A DNA stretch of 64,000 bases from an uncultured Marinobacterium sp. (GTDB taxonomy: Bacteria; Pseudomonadota; Gammaproteobacteria; Pseudomonadales; Balneatricaceae), in the NCBI GenBank assembly GCA_947501565.1, contig CANMWJ010000005.1, forward strand, positions 62,001 through 126,000, written 5' to 3'. Below the pieces are notes generated by a model. It ran no database searches and was not told where the DNA came from. It worked only from the letters and a program-made list of their open reading frames with translations. Positions 1 to 9,127 of this stretch are shown piece by piece. A program made the translations under genes and the position numbers. Each line of letters opens with the position of its first letter. The first letter of the stretch is position 1.

Positions 1-599
1 GTGTACCGGCCAACGAGATCGTTGGTATGTTGCCGGGTGAACTTTTTGTACACCGCAACGTTGCCAACGTAGTTGTGCACACCGACATGAACTGCCTGTC
101 GGTGGTTCAGTACGCGGTACAGGTACTGAAGGTGAAACACATCATGGTTGTAGGTCACTACGGCTGTGGTGGTGTGCAGGCTTCGATCGACCCAACGCCA
201 CACGGCATGATCGATAACTGGCTGCGCAACATTCGCAATGTGTACAACAAGCACAAGGATCTGCTGTCCGCGTGGTCGGATTCAGAAAAGGAACACCTGG
301 ACCGCCTTTGTGAACTGAACGTGATCGAACAAGCGCGGAATATCTGTGAAACCACCATTGTGCAGGAAGCCTGGGCCGGCGGTCAGGAGTTGACTGTACA
401 CGGTTGGGTGTACGGCCTGAGCGATGGTCTGATCAACGATCTGGAGTTCAACGCCGCTAACCAGGGCGAGGTGGAAGATCAGTATAAGATCGCCATCCGT
501 AAGATCGAAGTGATGCGCGATATGATGCGCGGAGAGGAAGAAACGGACGCGCAAAGCGCCCGTTCCTTGTGGGATCGTCTGAACAAGCTGTTCGGCTGA
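1..599 (+). CDS. can: beta-class carbonic anhydrase, 5' truncated by window edge
   Basis: Zinc enzyme that interconverts CO2 and bicarbonate in the cytoplasm. The frame is open to the left edge (residues VPANEIVG precede the first ATG at 27), so the N-terminus, including the first zinc cysteine of the CxDSR motif, lies outside the window. Visible family signatures are the FVHRNVANVV segment and VGHYGCGGVQA, which carries the other zinc ligands His and Cys. About 199 codons remain of a family that usually has about 210-220 residues, so only a short piece is missing. It is convergent with metY, whose stop codon lies 3 bp away. The family assignment is secure; physiological role (bicarbonate supply) is inferred. 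Confidence 0.93.
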   Translation, partial: VPANEIVGMLPGELFVHRNVANVVVHTDMNCLSVVQYAVQVLKVKHIMVVGHYGCGGVQASIDPTPHGMIDNWLRNIRNVYNKHKDLLSAWSDSEKEHLDRLCELNVIEQARNICETTIVQEAWAGGQELTVHGWVYGLSDGLINDLEFNAANQGEVEDQYKIAIRKIEVMRDMMRGEEETDAQSARSLWDRLNKLFG

Positions 600-602
600 G
601 CC

Positions 603-1877
603 TTAGCCCGCTGCCGCCAGCGCCTGTTCCAGATCGGCCAGCAGATCATCGATGTGCTCGATACCGATCGACAGGCGCACCATCTCCGGTGATACACCGG
701 CGGAGGCCAGTTCTTCATCGTTCAGCTGACGGTGAGTGGTTTCCGCCGGGATCGACGCCAGTGACTTGCAGTCACCGATATTTACCAGACGTACGAAGAT
801 CTGCAGCGCATCGTAGAACTTACGTGTCGCTTCACGACCTGCCGCCAGACCGAAGCTCAGAATGCCGGATGCGTTACCATCCATGTATTTCTGTGCCAGT
901 GCGTAATCCTTATGGCTTTCCAGACCCGCGTATTTCACCCAGCTTACCGCGTCGTGGTTTTCCAGGAACTGCGCGACTTTCTTAGTGTTCTCGTTGATAC
1001 GCTCCATACGCAGAGACAGGGTTTCGATGCCCTGGATCAGCAGGAAGGCGTTCATTGGTGACAGCGCCGCACCCATGTTGCGCAGCGGAACCACACGGCA
1101 GCGACCGATAAATGCAGCCGGGCCGAACGCTTCGGTGTATACCACGCCGTGGTAGGACACGTCCGGGGTGTTCAGAAGAGGGAAACGCTCAGCGTTGTCC
1201 GCCCATGGGAACTTGCCGGAGTCGATGATCACGCCGCCGATGGAGTTGCCGTGGCCGCCGATGTATTTAGTTGCCGCCTGAACCACGATATCAGCGCCGT
1301 GTTCGATCGGACGCCACAGCGCAGGGCTAGGTACAGTGTTATCCACAACCAGTGGGATACCGTTGCGGTGTGCGATCTCCGCCAGTTTTTCGATATCTGC
1401 GATGCCGCCGGACGGGTTACCTACAGATTCACAGTACAGCGCTTTGGTCTTCTCGTTGATCTTGCTTTCGATCTCGGCGAAGTCGTCTTTATTCGCAAAA
1501 CGTACTTCAATGCCCTGGCGCGGCAGGGTGTGCGCGAACAGGTTGTAGGTGCCGCCGTACAGCTCGGAGGTGGAGACGATGTTGTCACCCACTTCTGCGA
1601 TGGTCTGGATGGTGTAGGTGATCGCAGCCATACCGGAAGCCACTGCCAGCGCTGCAACACCGCCTTCCATCTCCGCCACGCGTTTTTCCAGTACGTCAGT
1701 GGTCGGGTTCATGATGCGGGTGTAGATGTTGCCCGCGACTTTCAGGTCGAACAGGTCAGCACCGTGCTGCGCATCGTCGAAGGCATAAGATGTCGTCTGA
1801 TAAACCGGTACTGCGACCGCTTTAGTGGTCGGGTCCGGTTCGTAGCCGCCGTGAATGGCGATGGTTTCCAGTTTCAT
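603..1877 (-). CDS. metY: O-acetylhomoserine sulfhydrylase (aminocarboxypropyltransferase)
   Basis: PLP enzyme of the Cys/Met metabolism family that makes homocysteine from O-acetylhomoserine and sulfide in methionine synthesis. The 424-aa protein matches the usual length of this branch. Recognisable segments are the N-terminal HGGYEPDPTTKAVAVPVYQTTSY, YTRIMNPTTDVLEKRVAEMEGG, and the PLP-lysine region ATKYIGGHGNSIGG. I chose the ATG at 1877 because it follows a TGAGGA ribosome site and gives the family's MKLETIAIHGG start; an ATG 18 bp upstream is possible. It is divergent from radA. No SAM riboswitch is visible in the short upstream region. Confidence 0.93.
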   Translation of the reverse strand: MKLETIAIHGGYEPDPTTKAVAVPVYQTTSYAFDDAQHGADLFDLKVAGNIYTRIMNPTTDVLEKRVAEMEGGVAALAVASGMAAITYTIQTIAEVGDNIVSTSELYGGTYNLFAHTLPRQGIEVRFANKDDFAEIESKINEKTKALYCESVGNPSGGIADIEKLAEIAHRNGIPLVVDNTVPSPALWRPIEHGADIVVQAATKYIGGHGNSIGGVIIDSGKFPWADNAERFPLLNTPDVSYHGVVYTEAFGPAAFIGRCRVVPLRNMGAALSPMNAFLLIQGIETLSLRMERINENTKKVAQFLENHDAVSWVKYAGLESHKDYALAQKYMDGNASGILSFGLAAGREATRKFYDALQIFVRLVNIGDCKSLASIPAETTHRQLNDEELASAGVSPEMVRLSIGIEHIDDLLADLEQALAAAG

Positions 1878-1967
1878 CTGTTCTATCCTCAGCAAGTTCT
1901 TATAGTGGTTTTTACTTATGTCTGGAGAGTCGATTGTAATTGCTGCGCTCCATAAATAAAGAGGACT

Positions 1968-1996
1968 TTCCGCACAACTCGTGCATTTTGTAAAAT
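1968..1996 (+). promoter_or_regulatory. putative sigma-70 promoter of radA
   Basis: TTTCCG at 1968 and TAAAAT at 1991 are separated by 17 bp and lie about 30 bp before the radA start. The -10 is good and the -35 poor, so this is a tentative call. Confidence 0.35.
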
Positions 1997-2027
1997 GGCG
2001 GGCTTACCCACCTGAGCGGAGAACGGC

Positions 2028-3407
2028 ATGGCCCGGCAAAAAACAGCTTACGTATGTAACGACTGCGGCGCGGATTACAGCAAATGGCAGGGGCAGTGTA
2101 CCGCCTGCAACGCTTGGAATACCTTGACCGAAGTCCGGCTGGCCAGTGCAAACTCCGGATCTGCCGCGCGTAACGTGCGCTTCGATGGTTACGCTGGCGG
2201 CGCGGGCGATCAAAAACGGGTGGTGAACCTCTCCGAAGTAAACCTGGAGGAGATGCCGCGTTTCTCAACCGCTTCCGGTGAGCTGGACCGGGTATTGGGC
2301 GGCGGTCTGGTGCCGGGCTCGGCGATTCTGATCGGCGGTCACCCCGGTGCGGGTAAGAGTACTCTGCTGCTGCAGACCATGTGTCACCTGGCGGCGCAGA
2401 TGCCTGCACTGTATGTAACGGGTGAGGAATCCTTGCAGCAGGTTGCCCTGCGCGCCAAACGCCTGGGCTTGCCTACCGACCAGCTGAAGATGTTGTCGGA
2501 AACCTCAGTCGAGCAGATCTGTACCACCGCGGATCAGATCAAACCTAAGCTGATGGTGATCGACTCCATTCAGGTGATGCATGTGGCGGACGTCAGCTCG
2601 GCGCCGGGTTCGGTATCACAGGTGCGCGAAGGTGCGGCTTACCTGACGCGTTACGCGAAGCAGACCGGCACGGTGCTCTTTCTGGTAGGGCACGTGACCA
2701 AAGATGGCTCTCTGGCCGGTCCTAAGGTGTTGGAGCACATGATCGACTGCTCCTTACAGCTTGAGGGCTCCTCTGATTCCCGTTTCCGTACCCTGCGCTC
2801 CCACAAAAACCGTTTTGGTGCGGTGAACGAGTTGGGTGTCTTTGCCATGCTGGAGAACGGCCTGAAAGAGGTGCGTAACCCCAGCTCTATCTTCCTGCAG
2901 CAGTCCGAAGTCCCGAGTCCCGGCAGTGTGGTGATGGTGGTCTGGGAGGGCACACGTCCGTTGCTGGTGGAGATTCAGGCGTTGGTGGATGAATCCCACG
3001 TCAACAACCCACGCCGCGTGGCGGTTGGTCTCGAGCAGAACCGTCTGGCCATGTTGCTGGCGGTACTGAACCGTCATGGAGGTTTGATGACCGGAGACCA
3101 GGATGTGTTTGTTAACGTGGTGGGGGGCGTTAAGGTGCTGGAGACGGGTGCCGACCTGGCTTTGCTGCTGGCAGTTGTGTCCAGCTTCCGCGACCGGGCG
3201 TTACCACAGGACCTGATGGCATTTGGTGAGGTGGGACTGTCCGGTGAGATCCGTCCGGTACCCAACGGCCAGGAACGTATCCGCGAGGCCGCGAAGCACG
3301 GTTTCCGTCGTGCCATTGTGCCGAAGTCCAATGCACCGAAAGAGCGTATCGAGGGGATGGAAGTGGTGGCGGTAAACAGTTTGTCCGAAGCGCTGGATGC
3401 GATCTGA
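2028..3407 (+). CDS. radA: DNA repair protein RadA
   Basis: RecA-like ATPase that promotes branch migration in recombinational repair. In order it shows an N-terminal four-cysteine zinc finger (CNDCG...CTACN, residues about 10-30), a Walker A motif GGHPGAGKST near residue 105, the RadA-specific SHKNRFG motif near residue 260, and a C-terminal Lon-protease-like domain with GEVGLSGEIRPV. The 459-aa length is typical. It is divergent from metY and convergent with the PilZ gene. Every family hallmark is present, so the call is very secure. Confidence 0.97.
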   Translation: MARQKTAYVCNDCGADYSKWQGQCTACNAWNTLTEVRLASANSGSAARNVRFDGYAGGAGDQKRVVNLSEVNLEEMPRFSTASGELDRVLGGGLVPGSAILIGGHPGAGKSTLLLQTMCHLAAQMPALYVTGEESLQQVALRAKRLGLPTDQLKMLSETSVEQICTTADQIKPKLMVIDSIQVMHVADVSSAPGSVSQVREGAAYLTRYAKQTGTVLFLVGHVTKDGSLAGPKVLEHMIDCSLQLEGSSDSRFRTLRSHKNRFGAVNELGVFAMLENGLKEVRNPSSIFLQQSEVPSPGSVVMVVWEGTRPLLVEIQALVDESHVNNPRRVAVGLEQNRLAMLLAVLNRHGGLMTGDQDVFVNVVGGVKVLETGADLALLLAVVSSFRDRALPQDLMAFGEVGLSGEIRPVPNGQERIREAAKHGFRRAIVPKSNAPKERIEGMEVVAVNSLSEALDAI

Positions 3408-3433
3408 GATCAACCAGCGCGGACGTTAAGTAC

Positions 3434-3808
3434 TTAGCGTGAAGGGATCAGCTGCTCGAGTTCCCGTTCAAACAGCGCTTCGTCACCAAGGTTCAGTTCC
3501 ACCAGGCGGCGCAGGTGGGTCATGGTGTCGATATCCAGATTGTCCATGCGGAAGCCGTAGTGAGACTGTTTATGGTGCATCAGGTGCGCGGGGAACTCCA
3601 GTTTCAATTCACCCAGCTCCACTTCAACCAGCGCCGTGTCGTTGATCGCCATTGGTAGAGGCGATTCAGCCAGGATCAGCATGCCGTTCAGGGAGATATC
3701 CGCAAGCTGCACATGGAAGCGTTTGTGCTGAAACAGCAGCACAGTATCAGCGTCAAAATGGATCCGCGTAAATTGACGGCGCTCACCGGAATTATCTGTA
3801 TTACTCAC
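3434..3808 (-). CDS. PilZ domain protein
   Basis: Small (124 aa) predicted cyclic-di-GMP receptor. The PilZ signature is split as RRQFTRI near the N-terminus (RxxxR) and the later DISLNGM (D/NxSxxG), both needed for c-di-GMP binding. I chose the GTG at 3808, which follows GGGAGCTGAGA and places the RxxxR motif near residue 10 as in other single-domain PilZ proteins; the frame stays open to an ATG at 3958 but that extension does not look protein-like. No partner domain is present, so the target is unknown. The window also encodes a GGDEF/EAL protein (56674-59262) that could supply or remove the ligand. Confidence 0.85.
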   Translation of the reverse strand: MSNTDNSGERRQFTRIHFDADTVLLFQHKRFHVQLADISLNGMLILAESPLPMAINDTALVEVELGELKLEFPAHLMHHKQSHYGFRMDNLDIDTMTHLRRLVELNLGDEALFERELEQLIPSR

Positions 3809-4010
3809 TCTCAGCTCCCAGTCATTTTTCAGGTAACAGCATCTTAGCACTGAATTTCTGTGTGGACATATAGGGGGATGGACTTCCTGCGACAGAATGC
3901 TGGAGAGCTGCACCAGATCATCTGCCGCGACCGGTCGTGAACCGGGGAGTGGTTCCACAAATCTTGTCTGTTTTTAGGTTTGTTTGAAAAAGTTAAAAAA
4001 TATTGCGGGC

Positions 4011-4043
4011 TTTCAGGCTGGTTTCAGGGTCGCTTTGTAACCT
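4011..4043 (+). promoter_or_regulatory. TTTCAG-N5-TTTCAG box 1 with -10
   Basis: TTTCAG at 4011 and again at 4022 form a direct repeat with an 11-bp period. A -10-like TAACCT starts at 4038, exactly 10 bp after the second half-site. The same arrangement occurs before three other small exported-protein genes (4431, 14505, 14940). This geometry is that of OmpR/PhoP-type activated promoters, with the site occupying the -35 region. Confidence 0.75.
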
Positions 4044-4079
4044 TAGCTTCAACAGTTAAACAACGGCGAGGACAGGACA

Positions 4080-4319
4080 ATGAAAAAAGTTATGACAGCA
4101 ATGGCACTGGGTATGGTAATGGTTGCAGGCCAGGCAAGCGCGGCATTCTACGATAACCTACCGGACGTAGAGCGCAACTATTCAAGCGGTACACCAATCG
4201 TTAACGTCACCAGCTTCCAGGACAACAACGAGACGGTGGAACTGGATCAGCAGGCGTATGATCAGTTTGTACAGAGCAGTGACCGTGTATACGACCCAGC
4301 GCTGTACCACGGTAACTAA
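4080..4319 (+). CDS. small exported protein, FYDNLPDVERN family (copy 1)
   Basis: Unrecognised 79-aa protein with a clear Sec signal peptide: MKK, a hydrophobic core, then a likely signal-peptidase site after GQASA. The mature part of about 57 residues begins AFYDNLPDVERNYSSGT, is acidic, has no cysteine, and ends YDPALYHGN. The gene at 4499 is a paralogue that shares FYD-LPDVERN, NNETVELD/NGETVELD and YDP-LY-GN. A GGCGAGGACAGG ribosome site precedes the ATG. It has its own promoter with a TTTCAG repeat and its own terminator. Function unknown; periplasmic or envelope location inferred from the signal peptide. Confidence 0.8.
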   Translation: MKKVMTAMALGMVMVAGQASAAFYDNLPDVERNYSSGTPIVNVTSFQDNNETVELDQQAYDQFVQSSDRVYDPALYHGN

Positions 4320-4336
4320 GATGGGTTATCCAGGCT

Positions 4337-4365
4337 AAAAGCCGCGTCTCAGGATGCGGCTTTTT
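4337..4365 (+). terminator. intrinsic terminator after exported protein copy 1
   Basis: AAAAGCCGC and GCGGCTTTTT pair around a 10-nt loop, with a T run directly after the stem. Confidence 0.85.
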
Positions 4366-4430
4366 GCTGTCTGGAGCGAGCGGATAAATTGGTCTGGCTT
4401 GTTTGAATCTTGCTGATACGTCATCAGCTT

Positions 4431-4463
4431 TTTCAGCGTGATTTCAGTGTTCTCGGGTAGGCT
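4431..4463 (+). promoter_or_regulatory. TTTCAG-N5-TTTCAG box 2 with -10
   Basis: TTTCAG at 4431 and 4442, 11-bp period, followed 10 bp later by the hexamer TAGGCT at 4458. Spacing is identical to box 1. Confidence 0.75.
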
Positions 4464-4498
4464 TAGGGTAAGGTCTGGGCAACAGCGAGGAATCAGCG

Positions 4499-4738
4499 AT
4501 GAAACTTTTGGTCACAGCATTGAGTGCCGGAGCCTTATTAGCGGCTAGCTCAGCGAGCGCTGTTTTTTACGATGAGCTGCCCGATGTCGAGCGTAATTTT
4601 TCTGACGGAACCTATTTTCGCTCGGTTACCCACTACATGGACAATGGTGAAACGGTAGAGCTGGATCCGCATGAATACGAAGCGTTCAAACGTGAGCGGG
4701 ATACGGAATACGATCCACACCTGTATTTTGGTAATTAG
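4499..4738 (+). CDS. small exported protein, FYDELPDVERN family (copy 2)
   Basis: Unrecognised 79-aa paralogue of the gene at 4080, of identical length. The signal peptide ends near SSASA and the mature protein begins VFYDELPDVERNFSDGT, ending YDPHLYFGN. The cores are well conserved while the signal peptides and the middle have diverged, so this is an old tandem duplication, and each copy keeps its own TTTCAG promoter. CAGCGAGGAATCAGCG provides the ribosome site. Convergent with ettA through a shared terminator. Function unknown. Confidence 0.8.
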   Translation: MKLLVTALSAGALLAASSASAVFYDELPDVERNFSDGTYFRSVTHYMDNGETVELDPHEYEAFKRERDTEYDPHLYFGN

Positions 4739-4760
4739 TGATTTGACGTTGAGCAGGCAC

Positions 4761-4790
4761 AAAAAAGCCGCATCGGATGATGCGGCTTTT
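4761..4790. terminator. bidirectional terminator between exported protein copy 2 and ettA
   Basis: AAAAAAGCCGCAT and ATGCGGCTTTT flank a CGGATG-type loop; A and T runs on both sides allow it to serve both convergent genes. Confidence 0.85.
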
Positions 4791-4810
4791 GTCGTTTAGC
4801 GGGCAGGACC

Positions 4811-6475
4811 TTAGCGGTCAGACATGCGCTTGTACTTGATACGCTCAGGCTGGTGCTCTTTGCCGTGACGACGTTTGTAGTCTTCCTGGAACTCGGTGTA
4901 GTTACCTTCGAAGAACTCAACTTTGGAGTCGCCTTCGTACGCCAGCATGTGGGTACAGATACGGTCCAGGAACCAACGGTCGTGCGAGATCACTACCGCA
5001 CAACCCGGGAACGCCAGCAACGCTTCCTCAAGAGCACGCAGGGTTTCTACGTCCAGATCGTTGGTCGGTTCGTCGAGCAGCAGGACGTTGCCGCCCTCTT
5101 TCAGCAGTTTCGCCATGTGCAGGCGGTTACGCTCACCACCGGACAGGTCTTTTACAAACTTCTGCTGATCACCGCCCTTGAAGTTGAAGCGGCCGCAGTA
5201 TGCGCGGGATGAGGTGCTGTAGTTGCCAACAACGATGTTGTCCTGACCGTCGGAGATCTCTTCGTATACGGTTTTGTTGCCGTCCAGTTCGCGGTTCTGG
5301 TTTACATACGCGAGCTGTACGGTCGAGCCCAGTTCGATGGAGCCGGAATCCGGTGTTTCTTCACCGGAGATCATCTTGAACAGTGTGGACTTACCGGCAC
5401 CGTTACCACCGATGATGCCAACAATCGCACCCTGCGGGATGGAGAAGCTCAGGTCTTCGAACAGCACCTTGTCGCCGAATGCCTTGGAGATGCCGTTCGC
5501 TTCGATCACCTTGTCACCCAGGCGCGGACCCGGTGGAATGTAGATCTCCTGGGTCTCGTTGCGGGACTGGAACTCCTTGGACTGCATCTCTTCGAACTGC
5601 TTCAGGCGCGCCTTGGATTTGGACTGACGACCCTTCTGGCCCTGTTTAACCCACTCCAGCTCGGAAGCAACGGACTTGCGGTGAGCCGCTTCCTGCTTGG
5701 CTTCCATCTCCAGACGCTGTTCTTTCTGTTCCAGCCAGGAGGAGTAGTTGCCTTCGTACGGGATACCGCGACCGCGGTCCAGCTCCAGAATCCAGCCCGC
5801 AGCGTTGTCCAGGAAGTAACGGTCGTGGGTGATCGCTACCACGGTGCCCGGGTATTCCTGCAGGAAACGCTCAATCCAGGCAACGGACTCTGCGTCCAGG
5901 TGGTTGGTCGGTTCGTCCAGCAGCAGCATGTCTGGCTTGTCCAGCAGCAGGCGGCACAGGGCAACACGGCGACGTTCACCACCGGAGAGGTGTTCGATCT
6001 TCGCATCCCAGGCTGGCAGACGCATCGCGTCAGCTGCACGTTCCAGTGCGGTGTCCAGGTTGTGGCCGTCTTTCGCCTCAATCAGGTTTTCGAAGTGCGC
6101 CTGTTTCTTCGCCAGCTCGTCGAAGTCTGCATCCGGCTCTGCGTACGCTGCGTAAACGGCGTCCAGACCGGCCAGCGCTTCTTTTACGTCCGCAACGGCT
6201 TCTTCAACCACTTCGCGTACGGTTTTGGATTCGTCGAGCTTTGGCTCCTGCTCCAGGTAGCCAACGTTGATACCCGGCATCGGACGGGCTTCACCGATGT
6301 ACTCCTGATCAACACCTGCCATGATGCGCAGCAGGGTGGATTTACCTGCACCGTTCAGACCCAAAACGCCGATTTTTGCGCCCGGGAAGAAGGAGAGGGA
6401 GATGTCTTTAAGAATTTCGCGTTTTGGCGGAACAATTTTGCCAACGCGATTCATGGAATATACGTACTGTGCCAT
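4811..6475 (-). CDS. ettA: energy-dependent translational throttle protein EttA (ABC-F)
   Basis: Soluble ABC-F ATPase that binds the ribosomal E site and gates entry into elongation according to ATP/ADP levels. Two ABC cassettes are visible, each with Walker A ([18 protein letters not shown]), signature ([16 protein letters not shown]) and Walker B ([24 protein letters not shown]). They are joined by a basic inter-cassette linker with the [12 protein letters not shown] segment. The start at 6475 gives [22 protein letters not shown], the canonical EttA N-terminus, and a length of 554 aa against 555 in E. coli. No membrane domains are present, as expected for ABC-F. Confidence 0.96.
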   Translation of the reverse strand: MAQYVYSMNRVGKIVPPKREILKDISLSFFPGAKIGVLGLNGAGKSTLLRIMAGVDQEYIGEARPMPGINVGYLEQEPKLDESKTVREVVEEAVADVKEALAGLDAVYAAYAEPDADFDELAKKQAHFENLIEAKDGHNLDTALERAADAMRLPAWDAKIEHLSGGERRRVALCRLLLDKPDMLLLDEPTNHLDAESVAWIERFLQEYPGTVVAITHDRYFLDNAAGWILELDRGRGIPYEGNYSSWLEQKEQRLEMEAKQEAAHRKSVASELEWVKQGQKGRQSKSKARLKQFEEMQSKEFQSRNETQEIYIPPGPRLGDKVIEANGISKAFGDKVLFEDLSFSIPQGAIVGIIGGNGAGKSTLFKMISGEETPDSGSIELGSTVQLAYVNQNRELDGNKTVYEEISDGQDNIVVGNYSTSSRAYCGRFNFKGGDQQKFVKDLSGGERNRLHMAKLLKEGGNVLLLDEPTNDLDVETLRALEEALLAFPGCAVVISHDRWFLDRICTHMLAYEGDSKVEFFEGNYTEFQEDYKRRHGKEHQPERIKYKRMSDR

Positions 6476-6643
6476 GCGCTCAGAACCTGTCAGTGAATCA
6501 AGATGCGGGAATTTTAAACGATTGCGGGTATCGAAAGCCAACTTGATAGGCATCAAACGGGGATATGGCAGCTTACGGGACAGAGGCTATCTTAAAAATG
6601 AAGAGTGATTGAAAAATAACCAGATGGTTTGGAGGATACCCGG

Positions 6644-7057
6644 ATGAAAGAGCTGACTCCTTTTAACAGCCTGTTCGACGATACCTTCTTCAGCGAATTC
6701 TTCCGGCCGCATCGGGGGCATGGTGATCTGATGCCCGCGATCGATGTACAGGAGGATAGCGACGGTTATCACATCAAGGCGGATCTGCCGGGTGTGGAAA
6801 AGGACGATATCGAGGTGACCCTGGATAACGGCATTCTCACCCTGACCGCAGAGACGCACAAAGAGGAGACCGAGAAAGAAGAGGGGCGTGTGATCCGCCG
6901 CGAACGCCATATGGGGCGATACCGCCGTTCCATGACGGTTGGGCAGAATGTGGATGCCAGCGCTATCCATGCGCGCTTTGAAAACGGTGTCCTGTCGTTG
7001 GATCTGCCACGGCTGGAAGAGCGGCCGCCGGAAGGGACTCGAATCCAGATCGAATAG
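6644..7057 (+). CDS. Hsp20-family small heat shock protein
   Basis: 137-aa alpha-crystallin-domain chaperone that would hold unfolding proteins in the cytoplasm. The crystallin domain runs from about residue 35 (DLMPAIDVQEDSDGYHIKADLPGV) to about 125 with the typical ARFENGVLSLDLPR ending. The start at 6644 follows GGAGG by 9 bases; an ATG 15 bp upstream lacks such a site. I see no convincing sigma-32 promoter upstream. It stands alone, with a strong terminator after it. Confidence 0.92.
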   Translation: MKELTPFNSLFDDTFFSEFFRPHRGHGDLMPAIDVQEDSDGYHIKADLPGVEKDDIEVTLDNGILTLTAETHKEETEKEEGRVIRRERHMGRYRRSMTVGQNVDASAIHARFENGVLSLDLPRLEERPPEGTRIQIE

Positions 7058-7076
7058 CTGCGGTTGTAGATGAAAA

Positions 7077-7106
7077 AGCCCCGCTCAGGCGGGGCTGTTT
7101 CGTTTT
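7077..7106 (+). terminator. terminator after hsp20 gene
   Basis: AGCCCCGC-TCAG-GCGGGGCT stem followed by GTTTCGTTTT. Confidence 0.8.
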
Positions 7107-7183
7107 GGCAAACAGGGTTTTTGAATGAATCCGGTTGATGAAATTTTGAGCCGGTTTCAAGTGCCGATGCAAATATGTTCGGG

Positions 7184-7189
7184 TATAAT
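7184..7189 (+). promoter_or_regulatory. -10 element of the glyA promoter
   Basis: Perfect TATAAT 112 bp before glyA, implying a long leader. No good -35 lies at 16-18 bp, so the promoter may need an activator. The rest of 7107-7300 shows nothing further. Confidence 0.5.
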
Positions 7190-7300
7190 GCGCGTTTTCC
7201 AAAAAAGCTGTATCAGGTTGTACCGGCCCCGCCGGAATCCGACAACTGCACAGTCGCCGCAACCTGAAGCTTCCATACCTATCTAGGGGACCGCCACACC

Positions 7301-8557
7301 ATGTTTAGCAAAGATATGTCGATCGCTGATTTTGATGCTGACCTGTACGCTGCAATGCAGTCTGAGGCTACACGTCAGGAAGAGCACATCGAGCTTATCG
7401 CTTCCGAAAACTACACCAGCCCACGCGTAATGGAAGCGCAGGGTTCCGTACTGACCAACAAATACGCTGAAGGTTACCCGAACAAGCGTTACTACGGTGG
7501 TTGTGAGTACGTTGACGTAGTTGAGCAGCTGGCTATCGACCGTGCCTGCGAACTGTTTGGTGCTACTTACGCGAACGTACAGCCGCACTCCGGCTCCCAG
7601 GCAAACGCAGCTGTTTACATGGCGCTGTGTAAGCCGGGCGATACCGTTCTGGGCATGAGCCTGGCACACGGTGGTCACCTGACCCACGGTGCGAGCGTGT
7701 CTTTCTCCGGTCGTATCTACAACGCAGTTCAGTACGGCCTGAACCCTGAAACTGGTGAGATCGATTACGCGGAAGTTGAGCGTCTGGCACAGGAACACAA
7801 ACCTGCAATGATCGTTGCTGGTTTCTCTGCTTACTCCCGTGTTGTTGACTGGCAGCGTTTCCGCGATATCGCAGACAGCGTTGGTGCTTACCTGTTCGTA
7901 GACATGGCACACATCGCCGGTCTGGTTGCTGCAGGCGTATACCCAAGCCCAATCGGCATCGCTGACGTTGTAACTACCACTACCCACAAAACACTGGGTG
8001 GCCCACGTGGTGGTCTGATCCTGTCTGCGCGCGCTGACGAAGACCTGCAGAAGAAGCTGAACTTCGCTGTATTCCCTGAATCTCAGGGCGGCCCGCTGAT
8101 GCACGTGATCGCGGCAAAAGCAGTGTGCTTCAAAGAAGCACTGGAAGACGAGTGGAAAGCATACCAGGCACAGGTTGTTAAGAACGCGCAGGCGATGGCA
8201 GAGACTTTCATCGCACGTGGTATCAACATCGTATCCGGTGGTACTGATGATCACCTGTTCCTGGTGGACCTGATCGACAAGGACATCACCGGTAAAGATG
8301 CTGACGCGGCGCTGGGTCGTGCGAACATCACCGTGAACAAGAACTCCGTGCCAAACGATCCACGTTCCCCATTTGTTACCTCCGGTCTGCGTATCGGTTC
8401 TCCGGCGATCACTCGTCGTGGTTTCAAAGAGGAAGAAGCTGTCCAGCTGACTAACTGGATCTGTGACGTACTGGAAGATATCTCTAACGAAGAGACTATC
8501 GCTAAGGTTAAAGAGCAGGTGAAAGACCTGTGTGCACGTTACCCGGTCTACAAGTAA
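7301..8557 (+). CDS. glyA: serine hydroxymethyltransferase
   Basis: Cytoplasmic PLP enzyme converting serine and tetrahydrofolate to glycine and 5,10-methylene-THF. The 418-aa protein has the family start ([33 protein letters not shown]), the [18 protein letters not shown] segment and the PLP-lysine motif [16 protein letters not shown] near residue 230. Codon use is strongly biased, as expected of a highly expressed gene. CTAGGGGA is the ribosome site. It has its own terminator before nrdR. The long open frame on the opposite strand is an artefact of codon bias. Confidence 0.98.
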   Translation: MFSKDMSIADFDADLYAAMQSEATRQEEHIELIASENYTSPRVMEAQGSVLTNKYAEGYPNKRYYGGCEYVDVVEQLAIDRACELFGATYANVQPHSGSQANAAVYMALCKPGDTVLGMSLAHGGHLTHGASVSFSGRIYNAVQYGLNPETGEIDYAEVERLAQEHKPAMIVAGFSAYSRVVDWQRFRDIADSVGAYLFVDMAHIAGLVAAGVYPSPIGIADVVTTTTHKTLGGPRGGLILSARADEDLQKKLNFAVFPESQGGPLMHVIAAKAVCFKEALEDEWKAYQAQVVKNAQAMAETFIARGINIVSGGTDDHLFLVDLIDKDITGKDADAALGRANITVNKNSVPNDPRSPFVTSGLRIGSPAITRRGFKEEEAVQLTNWICDVLEDISNEETIAKVKEQVKDLCARYPVYK

Positions 8558-8580
8558 TACCGGAAAGCCTGTACAATCCC

Positions 8581-8609
8581 GGGGCGGCTGATTAGCCGCC
8601 CTTTTTATT
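8581..8609 (+). terminator. terminator after glyA
   Basis: GGGCGGCT-GATT-AGCCGCCC stem with a CTTTTTATTT tail. Confidence 0.85.
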
Positions 8610-8656
8610 TGGGTAACGGTTGTGTTTACCCTCGCTCTTTTTGACAGGTAACGGCC

Positions 8657-9127
8657 ATGCATTGTCCATTTTGTGCTGCGAACGAAACTAAGGTTGTAGA
8701 TTCCCGTCTGGTTGCTGAAGGCCAGCAGGTCCGCCGTCGTCGTGAATGTACCCACTGTCATGAGCGCTTTACCACTTATGAAGCCGCTGAGCTTCTGATG
8801 CCGCGTGTGATCAAAGCCGACGGTTCCCGTCAGCCATTTGACGAAGACAAGTTGCGCGCGGGTATCCACCGGGCACTGGAAAAACGCCCCGTCTCAGTGG
8901 AGGAGTTTGAAGCCTCCATCAACCGTATCAAACATTCGCTACGCGCCACCGGTGAACGGGAACTCCCATCTCGCCAGGTGGGTGAAGCGGTGATGTCTGA
9001 ACTGCGTAAACTCGATGAGGTGGCGTACGTGCGCTTTGCCTCCGTTTACCGCAGCTTTCAGGATATCAACGAATTCAAAGAAGAGATCGACCGTCTCTCA
9101 GCTGACCATCAGGGTGAAGACGCCTGA
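8657..9127 (+). CDS. nrdR: transcriptional repressor NrdR
   Basis: Nucleotide-sensing repressor of ribonucleotide reductase genes. It has an N-terminal zinc ribbon MHCPFC...[12 protein letters not shown] (residues 1-40) followed by an ATP-cone domain from about residue 49 ([31 protein letters not shown]). Length of 156 aa is standard. The stop overlaps the ribD start by one base (TGATG), so nrdR is translationally coupled to the riboflavin genes, an arrangement common in gammaproteobacteria. Confidence 0.97.
   Translation: MHCPFCAANETKVVDSRLVAEGQQVRRRRECTHCHERFTTYEAAELLMPRVIKADGSRQPFDEDKLRAGIHRALEKRPVSVEEFEASINRIKHSLRATGERELPSRQVGEAVMSELRKLDEVAYVRFASVYRSFQDINEFKEEIDRLSADHQGEDA

Noticed and set aside
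1878-2027. SAM riboswitch before metY
   Set aside because: No conserved riboswitch core or terminator hairpin in the short leader.
6476-6643. Sigma-32 promoter for the hsp20 gene
   Set aside because: CTTGATA is present, but no CCCCAT-like -10 lies at suitable spacing.
7283-8869. 528-aa open frame antisense to glyA
   Set aside because: It lies opposite a highly expressed gene with strong codon bias, has no recognisable domain and no ribosome site; long antisense frames are a known side effect of such codon use.
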